DNA of 64,000 nt, from contig NZ_VOJI01000003.1 in the NCBI RefSeq assembly GCF_007923445.1, positions 62,001-126,000 of the forward strand, written 5' to 3'. This document shows, in pieces, positions 26,580-36,949 of this stretch (positions are counted from its first letter, which is position 1; the number at the start of each line of letters is the position of its first letter). The stretch comes from Puniceibacterium confluentis (GTDB lineage: Bacteria; Pseudomonadota; Alphaproteobacteria; Rhodobacterales; Rhodobacteraceae). The notes under the pieces are model-generated. The model worked only from the letters and a program-made list of their open reading frames with translations, made no database searches and was not told where the DNA came from. A program made the translations under genes and the position numbers.

Positions 26580-26651
26580 GCACCCCTGTTGCCGACACCT
26601 GTCAGCCCCTATAGAGGGGCAAACGCCCCCTTCGGATCCAAGGACAGCCCC

Positions 26652-27977
26652 ATGCCAGCCTCGCCTTTCGACAGCGCTCACCTCGGCAAACTCTTTGACA
26701 CCACAGAAGCCGCCCGCCTGTTCAGCGACAGCGCCGAGATCCGCGCCATGCTGCTGGTCGAGGGCGCACTGGCCAAGGTGCAGGGCGCCGCGGGGGTGAT
26801 CCCGGAGCTCAGCGCTGCCGCGATCCATCGCGCCACTCTGGAAATCCAGCTTGATCCCGCCGGATTGGCCGAAGCCACCGGTCAGAACGGCGTGCCGGTG
26901 CCGGCGCTTGTCACAGCCTTCCGGACGCTGATGCAGGCACCGGAACACGCACAATACCTGCACTGGGGCGCGACGTCGCAGGATATCCTCGACACCGCGT
27001 TGATGTTGCGCCTGCGCCAGGTGCTAGCGCTGTATGACGACGGTCTCGAAAAAACACTCGCGGCGCTGGCCGTTCTGGCCGAGTCGCATGCCATCACGCC
27101 GATGGCGGCGCGGACCTATGGCCAGCACGCGACGCCCACCAGCTTTGGTGCCACCGTGGCCAGTTGGGGCTGGCCGCTGCTGACATTGCTGAAGGAATTG
27201 CGCCAGATCCGCTCTGATGGCCTGCCTGTGTCGCTCTCGGGGGCGGCCGGAACCGCGACCGAACTGGGCGCCGACGCCCCGGCCCTGCGCGCGTCGCTGG
27301 CGCAGGCCCTTGGCCTGTCTGACCCCGGGCGCAGCTGGCACAACGACCGCACCCCGATCCTGCAACTCGCGGCCTGGATCACCCGCGCCACCACGGCATT
27401 GGGCAAGATGGGCGAGGATCTGTTGCTGCTCACCCAATCCGGCCTTTCCGAGGTCCGGCTCGGCGGGGCCGGCGGGTCGTCAACCATGCCGCAAAAGCAG
27501 AACCCGGTGGCCCCCTCTGCTCTGGTTGCCCTCTCGCATCATGCACTGGGGCTGAACAGCACGCTGCAGGGCGCGGGGCTGCACCGTCAGCAACGGGACG
27601 GCGCTGCCTGGTTCACCGAGTGGCTCAGCCTGCCCGCGCTCTGCCTCAGCCTGTCGGCGGCGCTGAACCACGCGCAGCGGCTTGCCGAAACCCTGGCGCC
27701 CAATGCAGAGGCGATGTCGGAAACGCTCGACAGTGCCCAGGGGCTGCTTGCCGCCGAAGCCCTGTCCTTTGCGCTGACAGACCGCATGTCGCGCCCCGAT
27801 GCCCAGTCCGAGGTCAAGGTGCTCTGCAAGCAGGTGATGGCAGACGGCACACACCTGCGCGACGCGGCGCTGGCGCGCTGGCCGGACCTGCCCGCGGCCC
27901 TCTTCAGGTCCGCAGCCCAGATGGGACAGGCCCCGCAGGAAGCACGCGCCTTTGCCACCGCGGTCCGCGCGCTCTGA
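26652..27977 (+). CDS. pcaB: 3-carboxy-cis,cis-muconate cycloisomerase (PcaB)
   Basis: 441 aa of the fumarase/aspartase superfamily. The signature loop GGSSTMPQKQNPV (about 278-290), HWGATSQDILDTALMLRL near 100-118, and length fit bacterial PcaB in the protocatechuate branch of the beta-ketoadipate pathway. It converts 3-carboxymuconate to 4-carboxymuconolactone. The start is ATG 26652, after a GGACAG ribosome site. No other pca gene is adjacent; pcaD is about 15 kb away, unlike the clustered pca operons of many relatives. Confidence 0.88.
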   Translation: MPASPFDSAHLGKLFDTTEAARLFSDSAEIRAMLLVEGALAKVQGAAGVIPELSAAAIHRATLEIQLDPAGLAEATGQNGVPVPALVTAFRTLMQAPEHAQYLHWGATSQDILDTALMLRLRQVLALYDDGLEKTLAALAVLAESHAITPMAARTYGQHATPTSFGATVASWGWPLLTLLKELRQIRSDGLPVSLSGAAGTATELGADAPALRASLAQALGLSDPGRSWHNDRTPILQLAAWITRATTALGKMGEDLLLLTQSGLSEVRLGGAGGSSTMPQKQNPVAPSALVALSHHALGLNSTLQGAGLHRQQRDGAAWFTEWLSLPALCLSLSAALNHAQRLAETLAPNAEAMSETLDSAQGLLAAEALSFALTDRMSRPDAQSEVKVLCKQVMADGTHLRDAALARWPDLPAALFRSAAQMGQAPQEARAFATAVRAL

Positions 27978-28170
27978 TCCCGCGTCCCGTCGCGACCAAT
28001 CCGTGACGCCGGCGGGGTCGCGCTGTCCGCGCACCGGACAACCGTGATCTTGCCAGCGGCATCCGCAGGCCGCCCGCCCACGTGTCCTTGAACATCCCCA
28101 TGCCGTCGCATTCAGGCTTGTGCCGCCCGGTGCGGCATCGCAGGCTGCCGGGGACAAACTGGAGATCACG

Positions 28171-29250
28171 ATGACCCGCATCACTGCCGCTGTCTGCGCT
28201 ACCCACGGTGCGCCACTGCAGATCGAACAGCTTGACCTGCGCGCGCCGCTGGCGGGCGAGATCGAAGTCACCCTCGAAGCGGTGGCCATCTGCCATTCGG
28301 ACATCCACTACGCCGATGGGGCGTGGGGCGGCGATCTGCCTGCGGTCTACGGACACGAAGCGGCGGGCCGGGTTTCCGCGCTGGGTGACACCGTCACCGG
28401 GCTGGCTGTCGGCGATCGGGTGGTCGTCACCCTGATCCGGTCCTGCGGCACCTGCCCGAACTGCTCGGGGGGCAAGCCGACCCTGTGCGACACTCCGCGG
28501 GCCAATGCCTCGCCCCTCAGCCGACAGGATGGCACAAGCGTTGTTCAGGCGATGAATTGCGGCGCGTTTGCCAGCCATGTCGTGGTGGACCAAAGCCAGG
28601 TGGTCCCGTTGCCCGACGACATTCCACCCGAAGCGGTCGCGCTTCTGGCCTGTGGCGTGATCACGGGCATCGGCGCCGTCGTAAATGCGGCCCGGCTGCG
28701 CCCCGGTCAGGATGTCGTGGTGATCGGCGCCGGCGGAGTCGGCCTGAACGCGATCCAGGGCGCGCGCATCGCAGGTGCGCGCCGCATCGTCGCGGTCGAC
28801 GTCACGCAGGAAAAGCTGGACATTGCCCGCGACTTTGGCGCCACCGACGGTGTGCTGGCGACCTGCCCGGCGCCCTGGAAGGCGGTGCAGCAGATCCTGG
28901 GCCGCGGCGCTGACGCGGTCATCGTCACGGTCGGAGCCATTCCCGCCTACAACGACGCCCCGCGTTATCTGGGTTGGGGCGGCAAGGTGGTGATGGTCGG
29001 CATGCCCCATTCCGGCGCCATGGCGGAATTCGAACCGGTGGTGCTGGCCTACATGGCGCAGGGCATGGTCGGCTCCAAGATGGGCGACGTGGTGATCCGC
29101 CGCGACATTCCCTGGATGGCCGACCTGTACCGTCAGGGCCGCCTGAAACTGGACGAACTGGTCTCGGGCCGCTGGCGACTGGATCAGATCAACGACGCCA
29201 TCGCCGATACCAAGGCGGGCGGCGCGAAACGCAATGTGATCCTGTTCTGA
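28171..29250 (+). CDS. Zinc-dependent alcohol dehydrogenase (MDR family)
   Basis: 359 aa. Catalytic zinc ligands are Cys in AICHSD (near 40), His-Glu in YGHEAAG and Cys in LACGV. The structural zinc loop is CGTCPNCSGGKPTLC. The NAD(P) motif GAGGVGLNAI lies near 190. The ATG has GGAG seven bases upstream. It is 51 bases from the enolase-superfamily gene, so the two may act in one pathway, perhaps sugar or sugar-acid oxidation. The alcohol substrate is not evident. Confidence 0.88.
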   Translation: MTRITAAVCATHGAPLQIEQLDLRAPLAGEIEVTLEAVAICHSDIHYADGAWGGDLPAVYGHEAAGRVSALGDTVTGLAVGDRVVVTLIRSCGTCPNCSGGKPTLCDTPRANASPLSRQDGTSVVQAMNCGAFASHVVVDQSQVVPLPDDIPPEAVALLACGVITGIGAVVNAARLRPGQDVVVIGAGGVGLNAIQGARIAGARRIVAVDVTQEKLDIARDFGATDGVLATCPAPWKAVQQILGRGADAVIVTVGAIPAYNDAPRYLGWGGKVVMVGMPHSGAMAEFEPVVLAYMAQGMVGSKMGDVVIRRDIPWMADLYRQGRLKLDELVSGRWRLDQINDAIADTKAGGAKRNVILF

Positions 29251-29301
29251 AATCCCGCCCGCGCGCCCGCACCAGGACACGCCGCGACAGGAGAAGCTGA
29301 C

Positions 29302-30534
29302 ATGAAGCTGACAGATCTCGATGTCCTGATCACCGCTCCGCCGGCCCCGGGCTGGGGCGGGCGCTACTGGATCCTGGTCAAGGTGACGACCGCAGATGGC
29401 ATCACCGGCTGGGGCGAATGTTATGCAGCGTCGGTCGGTCCTGTGGCAATGGAGGCGGTGATCCGGGACGTGTTCGAGCGGCACTTTCTGAATCAGTCGC
29501 CGGAAAACATTGAATGGCTGTTCCGCCGCACCTTCAGTTCAGGCTTTACCCAGCGCCCGGACCTGACGGTGATGGGCGCCTTTTCGGGACTTGAAATTGC
29601 CTGCTGGGATATTCTGGGCAAAGCCCGGGACCGCCCGGTCTGGGCGCTGCTGGGCGGGATGATGAACCCGCGCATCCGGGCCTACAGCTATCTTTACCCC
29701 TTGGCGCATCATGACCTGACAGGGTTCTGGAACGACCCGGATCAGGCCGCCGAATCCGCCCTCGATCTGGTGGCGCGCGGCTATACGGCGGTGAAATTCG
29801 ACCCTGCCGGCCCCTATACCATTCACGGCGGTCACCAGCCGGCCCTGTCCGACATCTCGCGCTCGGTTGCCTTTTGCCGCACCCTGCGCGCCGCTGTCGG
29901 TGACCGGGCCGACCTGTTGTTCGGCACCCACGGCCAGTTCTCCACCTCGGGCGCGATCCGTCTGGGCCAGGCGATCGAACCCTATTTGCCGCTCTGGTTC
30001 GAAGAACCCATTCCGCCCGACAACCTGCTGGAGTTCAGCGAGGTCGCCCGCGCCGTGCGGATTCCGATAGCGACCGGCGAACGGCTGACCACGAAGTCCG
30101 AGTTCGCCACTCTGCTGCGCACCGGTGGCGCAAAAATCCTGCAGCCCGCGCTGGGCCGTTCCGGTGGCCTGTGGGAGACCCGGAAGATTGCGGCGCTGGC
30201 CGAGGCATTCAACGCCGAAATGGCGCCGCATCTCTATGCCGGGCCGGTGGAATGGGCCGCGAATGTACACCTCGCCGCCGCGATCCCGAACCTGCTGATG
30301 GCCGAGACCATCGAGACTCCGTTCCACAGCGCCCTGATCCGCGACAGCATCACGATCGACAACGGATATATCCTGCCGCCCACCACCCCCGGGCTCGGAA
30401 TCGACGTGGACGAGGCGCTGGCCCGGGCCCATCCCTTTACCGGCACCGGACTGCACCTGCAGATGCAAGACACGCCCTGTGACTATCAGAACGACAATCT
30501 GTTCATGGGTGGCGCACCGCCCGTCCCCAGATGA
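29302..30534 (+). CDS. Mandelate racemase/muconate lactonizing-type enolase superfamily enzyme
   Basis: 410 aa. An N-terminal capping domain and a TIM barrel with EEP (234-236), GER (259-261) and a C-terminal catalytic-type His in APH (310) place it in the MR/MLE group, most like sugar-acid dehydratases such as galactonate dehydratase. The segment that normally carries the first metal-ligand Asp plus a catalytic His (DFH in galactonate dehydratase) reads G208-T209-H210 here. The His is kept and the Asp is not. The substrate is unassigned. It probably forms an operon with the upstream alcohol dehydrogenase. Confidence 0.8.
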   Translation: MKLTDLDVLITAPPAPGWGGRYWILVKVTTADGITGWGECYAASVGPVAMEAVIRDVFERHFLNQSPENIEWLFRRTFSSGFTQRPDLTVMGAFSGLEIACWDILGKARDRPVWALLGGMMNPRIRAYSYLYPLAHHDLTGFWNDPDQAAESALDLVARGYTAVKFDPAGPYTIHGGHQPALSDISRSVAFCRTLRAAVGDRADLLFGTHGQFSTSGAIRLGQAIEPYLPLWFEEPIPPDNLLEFSEVARAVRIPIATGERLTTKSEFATLLRTGGAKILQPALGRSGGLWETRKIAALAEAFNAEMAPHLYAGPVEWAANVHLAAAIPNLLMAETIETPFHSALIRDSITIDNGYILPPTTPGLGIDVDEALARAHPFTGTGLHLQMQDTPCDYQNDNLFMGGAPPVPR

Positions 30535-30681
30535 AGCCGCAGGTGGCCCGGCGCCAGTCTGGGACGGCAAGGCATCGCCCTCGCAGACGGCATGGCGCGC
30601 CCTGGCATCTACCGGGAGGTGGCCCGGGCGCGCGCCACCGCAGGCGCCCGAGACCTCGGGACCTTGCGGAATTGGCCGACC

Positions 30682-32565
30682 TCAGTCGGTTTGCCACTCC
30701 CACGGCCGGGTGAAGTCCCCGAGCACAGCCGAGACCTGCGCGTCATCTGCACCATTGGCGGCAAGTTGCGCCACCAGCCCGCGCTTCTTGTCGTCGACCA
30801 CAGCAACCACCCGCGCCGGGCAGTCCGCCTGTTCCAGCGCGTCATTGTACACCCGGGTGATGGCCAGCTTGCGCAGGTCCGGTTTGAAAACCTTGCCCAC
30901 CGCCGTCTTGGGCAACGCGTCCAGAATGGTCATGTGCTTGGGCTGTGCCGCGCGTTCGTGGACATGGACCCGCGCATATTCCAGCAGCTCTTCTTCGCTG
31001 ACCGTGGCACCGCCCACCAGTTCCACATAGGCGCAGGGCAGCTCGCCTGAATGTGCATCCGGCTGGCCGATGGCTCCGGCAAAGGCCACCGCCGGATGAC
31101 CCAGAAGGGCCTCTTCGATCTCGGCCGGGTCGATGTTGTGACCCCCGCGGATGATCAGATCCTTGGCGCGGCCGGTAATCCACAGATACCCCTCTGCATC
31201 CAGCCGCCCCAGATCGCCGGTGCGCAAAAAGGTGCCGTGGTGATAAAGATCCCGGTTCTTGTCGGCCTCGGTATAGGTCTTTCCGGCATAGACCCCCGGA
31301 TTGGACACGCAGATCTCTCCGACTTCGTCCACACCGCAGTCGACCGGCGAACCTTCCACCGTCTTCAGGATCCTGACCTGCGTATAGGGCAGCGGGATGC
31401 CGGTCGATCCGACCTTTTTCAACCCTTCGGTCGGGTTCACCGAAACAAGACATGTCGCCTCGGTCAGTCCATAGCCTTCGACGATGGTCACGCCGGTCGC
31501 CTCTTCAAAGCGCCGGAACAGTTCCAGAGGCAGGGGCGCCGAGCCGGAAAACGCCGTCTTGACGGTCGAGACATCGGCATTGACCGGGCGTTGCATCAGT
31601 GCCGAAAGCGCCGTGGGAACGGTGATGACAAAGGTGATCTTCCAGCGTTCGATCAGCTTCCAGAAGTTGTCGAACACGCCTTCGCCGCGATACCCCTGCG
31701 GCGTCGGGAACACCACATGCGCCCCCGAGGCCAGAGACGCCATCAGGATCACGTGACAGGCAAAGACGTGGAACAGCGGCAGCGGGCAGATGATGTTGTC
31801 CTGCTCGCTGAACAGCAGTCTGTGCCCCAGCCAGCCGTTGTAGATCATGCCGGAATAGGTGTGCTGCGCCACCTTGGGCATCCCGGTCGTGCCACCGGTG
31901 TGGAAATAGGCCGCCACCCGGTCCTTCTGGACATCCTCGAACTGCAGGGTCTTTGGCTGTTTGGCACATTCGCGGTTGAAATTCTTCACATCCACATGAC
32001 CCGCACCCTGCAGCTTTGGCCGCAGCAACGGAACGATCCACTGCTTTGGCGGCGTCAGATACCGGTTGAGATCGACCTCAAGCACCGTTTGCACGCCCGG
32101 TGCATGGCGACAGGCCTCGTGCACCTTCTGCGCCACGTCGGTCTTGGGAAAGGGTTTGAGCGTGACGACGACCTTGGCCTTGGTTTCACGCAGGATCGAG
32201 GCAATCTGCTCGGGTTCGAGCAGCGGGTTGATCGGGTTGGCAATTCCCGCCACCATCGCCCCGAGCAGCGCCACGGTTGTCTCGTTGCAGTTGGGCAGCA
32301 CATAGGCGACCACGTCGCTTTCACCGACACCCAGAGACCGGAACAGGTTGGCGGCCCGGGTCACCCGGTCCAGCAACTGGTCCCAGCGCAGCGTCTCGGC
32401 CTTGTCTTTCGGCCCCGAAAAGATCTGGTAACTTACCGCAGGACGGTCCGGAAATTTCCCCGCTGTCCGGCTGAGCACGCCGAACATGGTCTTGGGCACG
32501 TCCCTCTGCTCCCAGGGCATCTCTGCCTCAATCGCATTTCGATCCGCCATGGATGCAAAACCCAT
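30682..32565 (-). CDS. Acyl-CoA synthetase (AMP-binding, ANL superfamily)
   Basis: 627 aa. The adenylation motifs are HTGGTTGMPKVAQHT near 213-227, EGYGLTEATC near 360 and RTGDLGRLDAEGYLWITGR near 455. The catalytic Lys is in LPKTAVGKVFKPDLR near the C-terminus. It activates a carboxylic acid to acyl-AMP and then acyl-CoA; the acid is unknown. The start is ATG 32565 with GGAGGAG seven bases upstream, and a second ATG follows five codons later. No neighbouring beta-oxidation genes point to a substrate. Confidence 0.9.
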   Translation of the reverse strand: MGFASMADRNAIEAEMPWEQRDVPKTMFGVLSRTAGKFPDRPAVSYQIFSGPKDKAETLRWDQLLDRVTRAANLFRSLGVGESDVVAYVLPNCNETTVALLGAMVAGIANPINPLLEPEQIASILRETKAKVVVTLKPFPKTDVAQKVHEACRHAPGVQTVLEVDLNRYLTPPKQWIVPLLRPKLQGAGHVDVKNFNRECAKQPKTLQFEDVQKDRVAAYFHTGGTTGMPKVAQHTYSGMIYNGWLGHRLLFSEQDNIICPLPLFHVFACHVILMASLASGAHVVFPTPQGYRGEGVFDNFWKLIERWKITFVITVPTALSALMQRPVNADVSTVKTAFSGSAPLPLELFRRFEEATGVTIVEGYGLTEATCLVSVNPTEGLKKVGSTGIPLPYTQVRILKTVEGSPVDCGVDEVGEICVSNPGVYAGKTYTEADKNRDLYHHGTFLRTGDLGRLDAEGYLWITGRAKDLIIRGGHNIDPAEIEEALLGHPAVAFAGAIGQPDAHSGELPCAYVELVGGATVSEEELLEYARVHVHERAAQPKHMTILDALPKTAVGKVFKPDLRKLAITRVYNDALEQADCPARVVAVVDDKKRGLVAQLAANGADDAQVSAVLGDFTRPWEWQTD

Positions 32566-32774
32566 CAGCCGTCTCCTCCCTCTGTTCCGACCTCGTCGCG
32601 GGTCGTCTCCCGGGTACAGTCTCCGAAGGATCGCGTCGTGACGCAAGCCCGACCGACGCTGCGGCATCAAAACTCTGACGCAACGTCCCGCGCCGCCCGG
32701 CCGACGCAAGCCGGGACACTGCGGTGTGCAGGCCCCGTGCGTTCCGTGTCGGTGATCGCGCTAGCTCTCCGGAG

Positions 32775-34574
32775 CTACTCCGCCGCCATGCCGTCGGTGA
32801 ACTGCAACTGCGCCAGCCGGGCGTACAGTCCGCCTTCGGCGACCAGCGTATCATGCGCCCCGGTCGCGACGATCCGGCCATGCTCCAGCACCACGATCCG
32901 GTCGGCCTTTTTCACCGTCGCCAGACGATGCGCCACGATGATCGTCGTGCGGGTGCGGGACAGCTCGTCCACCGCCCGCTGCACCGCCCGTTCGCTTTCG
33001 GCATCCAGCGCGCTGGTCGCCTCGTCCAGCAACAACACCGGCGCGTCGCGCAGGATCGCCCGGGCGATGGCGATGCGCTGTTTCTGCCCGCCGGACAGCA
33101 TGACTCCGCGCTCGCCAAGCCAGCTGTCATAGCCGTCGGGCAGACGCGTGATGAACTCGGCTGCGGCTGCGGCCTCGGCGGCCTGCTCGATCTCGGCGTC
33201 GGTGGCATCGGGACGCCCGAACCGGATGTTTTCGCGCGCGGAGGCGGCAAAGATCACCGGGTCCTGCGGCACCAGAGCGATGTGACGGCGGAACGCGTCG
33301 CGTTCCAGATCCTTCAGCGCGACGCCATCCAGCCGCACCGCCCCCTCGTCAGGATCATAAAACCGCTGGATCAACTGGATGATCGTCGTTTTGCCGGCCC
33401 CGGAGGGCCCGACCAGCGCCACGGTCTCGCCGGCGCGGATAGTCAGGTTCACCTCATCCAGCGCGGAAATGCCCGGACGGGCCGGATAGGCAAAGCTCAC
33501 ATTGTCGAAACGGATCTCTCCGCGCACCGGCCTGGGCAGCTCCTGCGCCTCGACCGGGTCCATCACCGGATCCGTGGTGTGCAGCAGTTCGACCAGACGC
33601 TCGGTCGCGCCCGCCGCGCGTTGCAACTCGCCAAAGACTTCGGACAGGGCCGCAACCGACCCGGCCACCATCACCGCATAGATCACGAACTGCACCAGCT
33701 CTCCGGGTGTCATGATGTCGGCGCGCACATCCCAGGCACCGATCCACAACACTCCGACCACACCGGTGAACACCAGAAAAATCACAATCGCCGTCATCAG
33801 CGACCGCGTCCAGATCCGCCGCCGCGCCGCGTCAAAGCTTTTCTCCGTCACTTCGGCAAAAGCGTTGCGCGAAATCGCCTCGTGGGTGAAGGCCTGCACT
33901 GTCTGCACCGAGCTCAGCGCCTCGGAGGCGTTGCCCGAGGACGCGGCGATCCAGTCCTGATTTTCGCGGCTGAGGGTGCGCAGCCGCCGCCCCAGCGTCA
34001 GGATCGGCACCACCACGGCGGGCACGATCAGCAGAACCATCAGCGTCAGCTTCCACGAGGTGAACAGCATCAACACCAACCCGCCGGCAAAGATCAGCAC
34101 ATTGCGCAGCGCAATCGAGACCGACGAGCCGATGACGCTCAGGATCAGCGTGGTATCGGTTGTGATCCGGCTGAGCACTTCGCCGGTCATGATCTTTTCG
34201 TAAAACACCGGTGAAAGGCCGATCACCCGGTCGAACACCGCCTTGCGGATGTCCGCGACGACCCGCTCGCCCAGTCGTGTGACCAGCGCATAGCGCAGCG
34301 CCGTCCCCACCGCCAAAAGCGCCGTGATCGCCAGCGCGGCGCCAAAGTACTGGTTCAGCAACTGGCCCGAGCCATCCTCGAAGTTGTCCACCACGCGCCG
34401 CACCGCCAGTGGCAGCACGAGCGAGACGCAGGCGGTCAGCACCAGCGCCATCACCGCCATCGCAAGAAGTCCTCGGTAGGGCAGCATGAACGGCCAGAGG
34501 CTGCGGAGCGAGCCGAGCTTCTTGGATTTCTGACGTTCGTCCTGACCCGTGGCCGGTGCGGTCTCTCGGGCCAT
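32775..34574 (-). CDS. ABC exporter, fused membrane and ATPase domains (MsbA-like)
   Basis: 599 aa half-transporter. Six membrane helices (residues about 30-310) are followed by an ATPase domain with Walker A GPSGAGKTT, the Q-loop, signature LSGGQKQRIAIARA, Walker B VLLLDEATSALD and His in VAHRLATV. The layout is that of MsbA/lipid-A or multidrug exporters that work as homodimers. GGAGG precedes the ATG. The substrate cannot be read from sequence. Confidence 0.9.
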   Translation of the reverse strand: MARETAPATGQDERQKSKKLGSLRSLWPFMLPYRGLLAMAVMALVLTACVSLVLPLAVRRVVDNFEDGSGQLLNQYFGAALAITALLAVGTALRYALVTRLGERVVADIRKAVFDRVIGLSPVFYEKIMTGEVLSRITTDTTLILSVIGSSVSIALRNVLIFAGGLVLMLFTSWKLTLMVLLIVPAVVVPILTLGRRLRTLSRENQDWIAASSGNASEALSSVQTVQAFTHEAISRNAFAEVTEKSFDAARRRIWTRSLMTAIVIFLVFTGVVGVLWIGAWDVRADIMTPGELVQFVIYAVMVAGSVAALSEVFGELQRAAGATERLVELLHTTDPVMDPVEAQELPRPVRGEIRFDNVSFAYPARPGISALDEVNLTIRAGETVALVGPSGAGKTTIIQLIQRFYDPDEGAVRLDGVALKDLERDAFRRHIALVPQDPVIFAASARENIRFGRPDATDAEIEQAAEAAAAAEFITRLPDGYDSWLGERGVMLSGGQKQRIAIARAILRDAPVLLLDEATSALDAESERAVQRAVDELSRTRTTIIVAHRLATVKKADRIVVLEHGRIVATGAHDTLVAEGGLYARLAQLQFTDGMAAE

Positions 34575-34746
34575 GACCCCTCCTTGGTATGCTGCTGCCC
34601 GTGTTTCGCCACTCACGGGCGCAGGGTCAAGCGCCTCGTTGCCGCGCCCCGGGGCGGACGTGCGGGAAAATCACGTTGCCGGGTGGCGTTCCGGGTCCGG
34701 ACCCTGTGGGATGACGTCTGACGACACGACGCGCGGCCCGGCCGGT

Positions 34747-35367
34747 CTAGCGCTCGTTCACACCCTTGCCCGCCAGAATGCGGGTGCGGAATTTTGCGAT
34801 GCGTGCATATCGCGTCTCCGGTTTCTTCGCCGTGCCGAGATTGAGCGCGTAGCCGCGCTGGCGGCCGGGTGTCAGCCCGAAGAACGCCTCGGCAAGTTCG
34901 GGATCGCAGTCCAGCGCCGTAACCAGTTCATCGGGCAGGTCGATGACACGCGGCTCCTTTGCCGGAAGGATGCCGGCGTCGGCATAGCCTTGCGCCTGAG
35001 CGATATAGGACCGTATCACCGGCTCCAGGTCGGCGACGCGTCGCAATTGGTCAAAACGGATCATGCTCGGGTGCAGGGCATTGGCGCCTTGCCTTTCGAG
35101 AATCCCCTCGGAATCTTTCATCAGGGCCGCGTTGAAAAAGGTCAGCCGGACGTCGCCGCGAAAGGCGCCGATGATGGCGATGTTGCGCCCCGCATGCATA
35201 TAGCAGGGATGCCCCCACTTCACGGTTTCCTCAAGGCCCGCCGCAAGGCAGATCCGGCGCAGTTCCCGCAGGTCGGTCGCCCAGAGCCGGACCGAACAGT
35301 CCACGGTGTCAAAGCGCCCGCAGCGCCCGCACCCGCGTCGGAAATAGTCGTCACTTTCGGTGATCAT
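34747..35367 (-). CDS. YdeI/DUF1801-type protein
   Basis: 206 aa. A DUF1801-like core (LEETVKWGHPCYMHAGRNI and GDVRLTFFNAALM) is followed by the YdeI-type C-terminal helix bundle with LPDELVTALDCDPELAEAFFGLTPGRQRGYAL and the Arg-rich end YARIAKFRTRILAGKG. The function is uncharacterised in this family. The start is ATG 35367 with GGAGAG upstream. It is divergent from the MFS transporter. Confidence 0.78.
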   Translation of the reverse strand: MITESDDYFRRGCGRCGRFDTVDCSVRLWATDLRELRRICLAAGLEETVKWGHPCYMHAGRNIAIIGAFRGDVRLTFFNAALMKDSEGILERQGANALHPSMIRFDQLRRVADLEPVIRSYIAQAQGYADAGILPAKEPRVIDLPDELVTALDCDPELAEAFFGLTPGRQRGYALNLGTAKKPETRYARIAKFRTRILAGKGVNER

Positions 35368-35587
35368 GGCTGCGCGCTCTCCCCGGGCTGCCAAAACGTC
35401 CTGTACAACAGTACCTCAGTCCGGTCCACCGCCGAAAGCAAGGGCCGCAGCGCGGCAGCGATGACAAAAGGACAGGTCCCCGGCATCGATTCCCCCGGAG
35501 CGGACCGCAGCGGGTGCAACGCATAAAACGACACCGATGGTCGCATCCCGTCTCGACAGGCAGGACGCGGCACGGTCTAACAATCCC

Positions 35588-36811
35588 ATGCGCCTGCCCC
35601 TGTCCTTTGTGGCCCTCTTCCTTTCGGTGATCCTGCTGCAGCTTTCCTCGGGAGCCCTTGGCCCGCTGGATGCGCTTTCGGGGTTTGCGCTGAATTTCAC
35701 CACCGCTGAAATCGGCATGCTGGGATCGGCGCATTTCCTTGGCTTCTTCATCGGCTGCTGGTTCGCGCCGCGACTGATGGGATCTGTCGGACACGCCCGC
35801 GCCTTTGCTGCCTTCACCGCCTTTGGCGCCATCGGCCTGCTGGCGCATATGATGGTGGTGAACCCCTACGCCTGGGGCCTGATGCGCATCGCCTCGGGGA
35901 TGTGCGTTGCGGGCTGCTACACGGTGATCGAGGCCTGGATGCAGGCAGAGGTCACCAACGAGACCCGCGGCCGCGCCATGGGAGCCTATCGGGTCGCGGA
36001 CATGGGCGCGTCGCTGGTGGCGCAGCTGATGATCAGCGTTCTCGATCCGGCACATTACGTCAGCTACAACCTGCTGGCACTGCTGTGCTGTGCAGCACTG
36101 CTGCCGCTGACGCTCACCACCTCGAAACAGCCCGAGACCCCCGCCGCCCCGCGCCTGCGTCCACGCCTGGCGGTCGACCGCTCGCCACTGGCCGCCGCCG
36201 GTGTGATCGTGGCGGCGCTGTCCTCGGCCAGCTTCCGGATGGTCGGCCCGGTCTATGGCCAGGGCGTCGGCCTTGCCGTCGACCAGATCGCCTGGTTCCT
36301 GGCCGCCTTTGTGCTGGGCGGCGCGCTGTCGCAATATCCCGTGGGCTGGCTCGCTGACAAATTTGACCGGCGCGCGGTGCTGATCTGGCTGTCCGTCGCC
36401 GCGATCCTCAGCTGTGCGCTGACCGCCACGCTCACCGATCTGCCCACCGCCGGGATCATGCTCACCGCCACCATCTTCGGGCTGACCACCTTTCCGATCT
36501 ACTCGGTCGCCTCGGCCCATGCCCATGACTTTGCCGACAGTTCGGAAAGGGTCGAACTCTCGGCGGCACTGATGTTCTGGTACGCGGTCGGCGCCATCGC
36601 CGCCCCCTATGTGGCGTCGCTTCTGATGAACGCCTATGGCCCGCCCGCGCTGTTCATCCTGATTGCACTCGGCCATGCCGCGCTTGTGGTGTTCGGCCTG
36701 GTGCGCATGCGTGCGCGTCCAGTGGCCCGTCCCCGCACACCGTTTGTCTATGCCCCGCGGACCAGCTTCCTGATCGGGCGTCTCATGGCCCGCGCCCGCG
36801 ACCGCAGCTGA
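35588..36811 (+). CDS. MFS transporter (YcaD/UMF-like)
   Basis: 407 aa with about twelve hydrophobic helices. MFS loop motifs are seen in EVTNETRGRAMGAYRVADMG (loop 4-5) and GWLADKFDRRAVL (loop 8-9). The profile resembles the YcaD-like unknown-substrate major facilitator group. The chosen ATG begins MRLPLSFVALF directly at the first helix. Substrate unknown. Confidence 0.85.
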   Translation: MRLPLSFVALFLSVILLQLSSGALGPLDALSGFALNFTTAEIGMLGSAHFLGFFIGCWFAPRLMGSVGHARAFAAFTAFGAIGLLAHMMVVNPYAWGLMRIASGMCVAGCYTVIEAWMQAEVTNETRGRAMGAYRVADMGASLVAQLMISVLDPAHYVSYNLLALLCCAALLPLTLTTSKQPETPAAPRLRPRLAVDRSPLAAAGVIVAALSSASFRMVGPVYGQGVGLAVDQIAWFLAAFVLGGALSQYPVGWLADKFDRRAVLIWLSVAAILSCALTATLTDLPTAGIMLTATIFGLTTFPIYSVASAHAHDFADSSERVELSAALMFWYAVGAIAAPYVASLLMNAYGPPALFILIALGHAALVVFGLVRMRARPVARPRTPFVYAPRTSFLIGRLMARARDRS

Positions 36812-36949
36812 CGCAACCCCGCCGCGACTTCGGGCCGCAAGGATCTACAGGCGCGCCCGGGGGCAGACGGCCCGTGGTTCCCGCCACTGGCCACGCCGCA
36901 CAACATCCGTTACAGCAACAAAAACCCTGACATCAGCGGGACCAAAGAC

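Noticed and set aside
31051-33132. 693-residue plus-strand frame
   Set aside because: It is antisense to the acyl-CoA ligase and ABC exporter genes.
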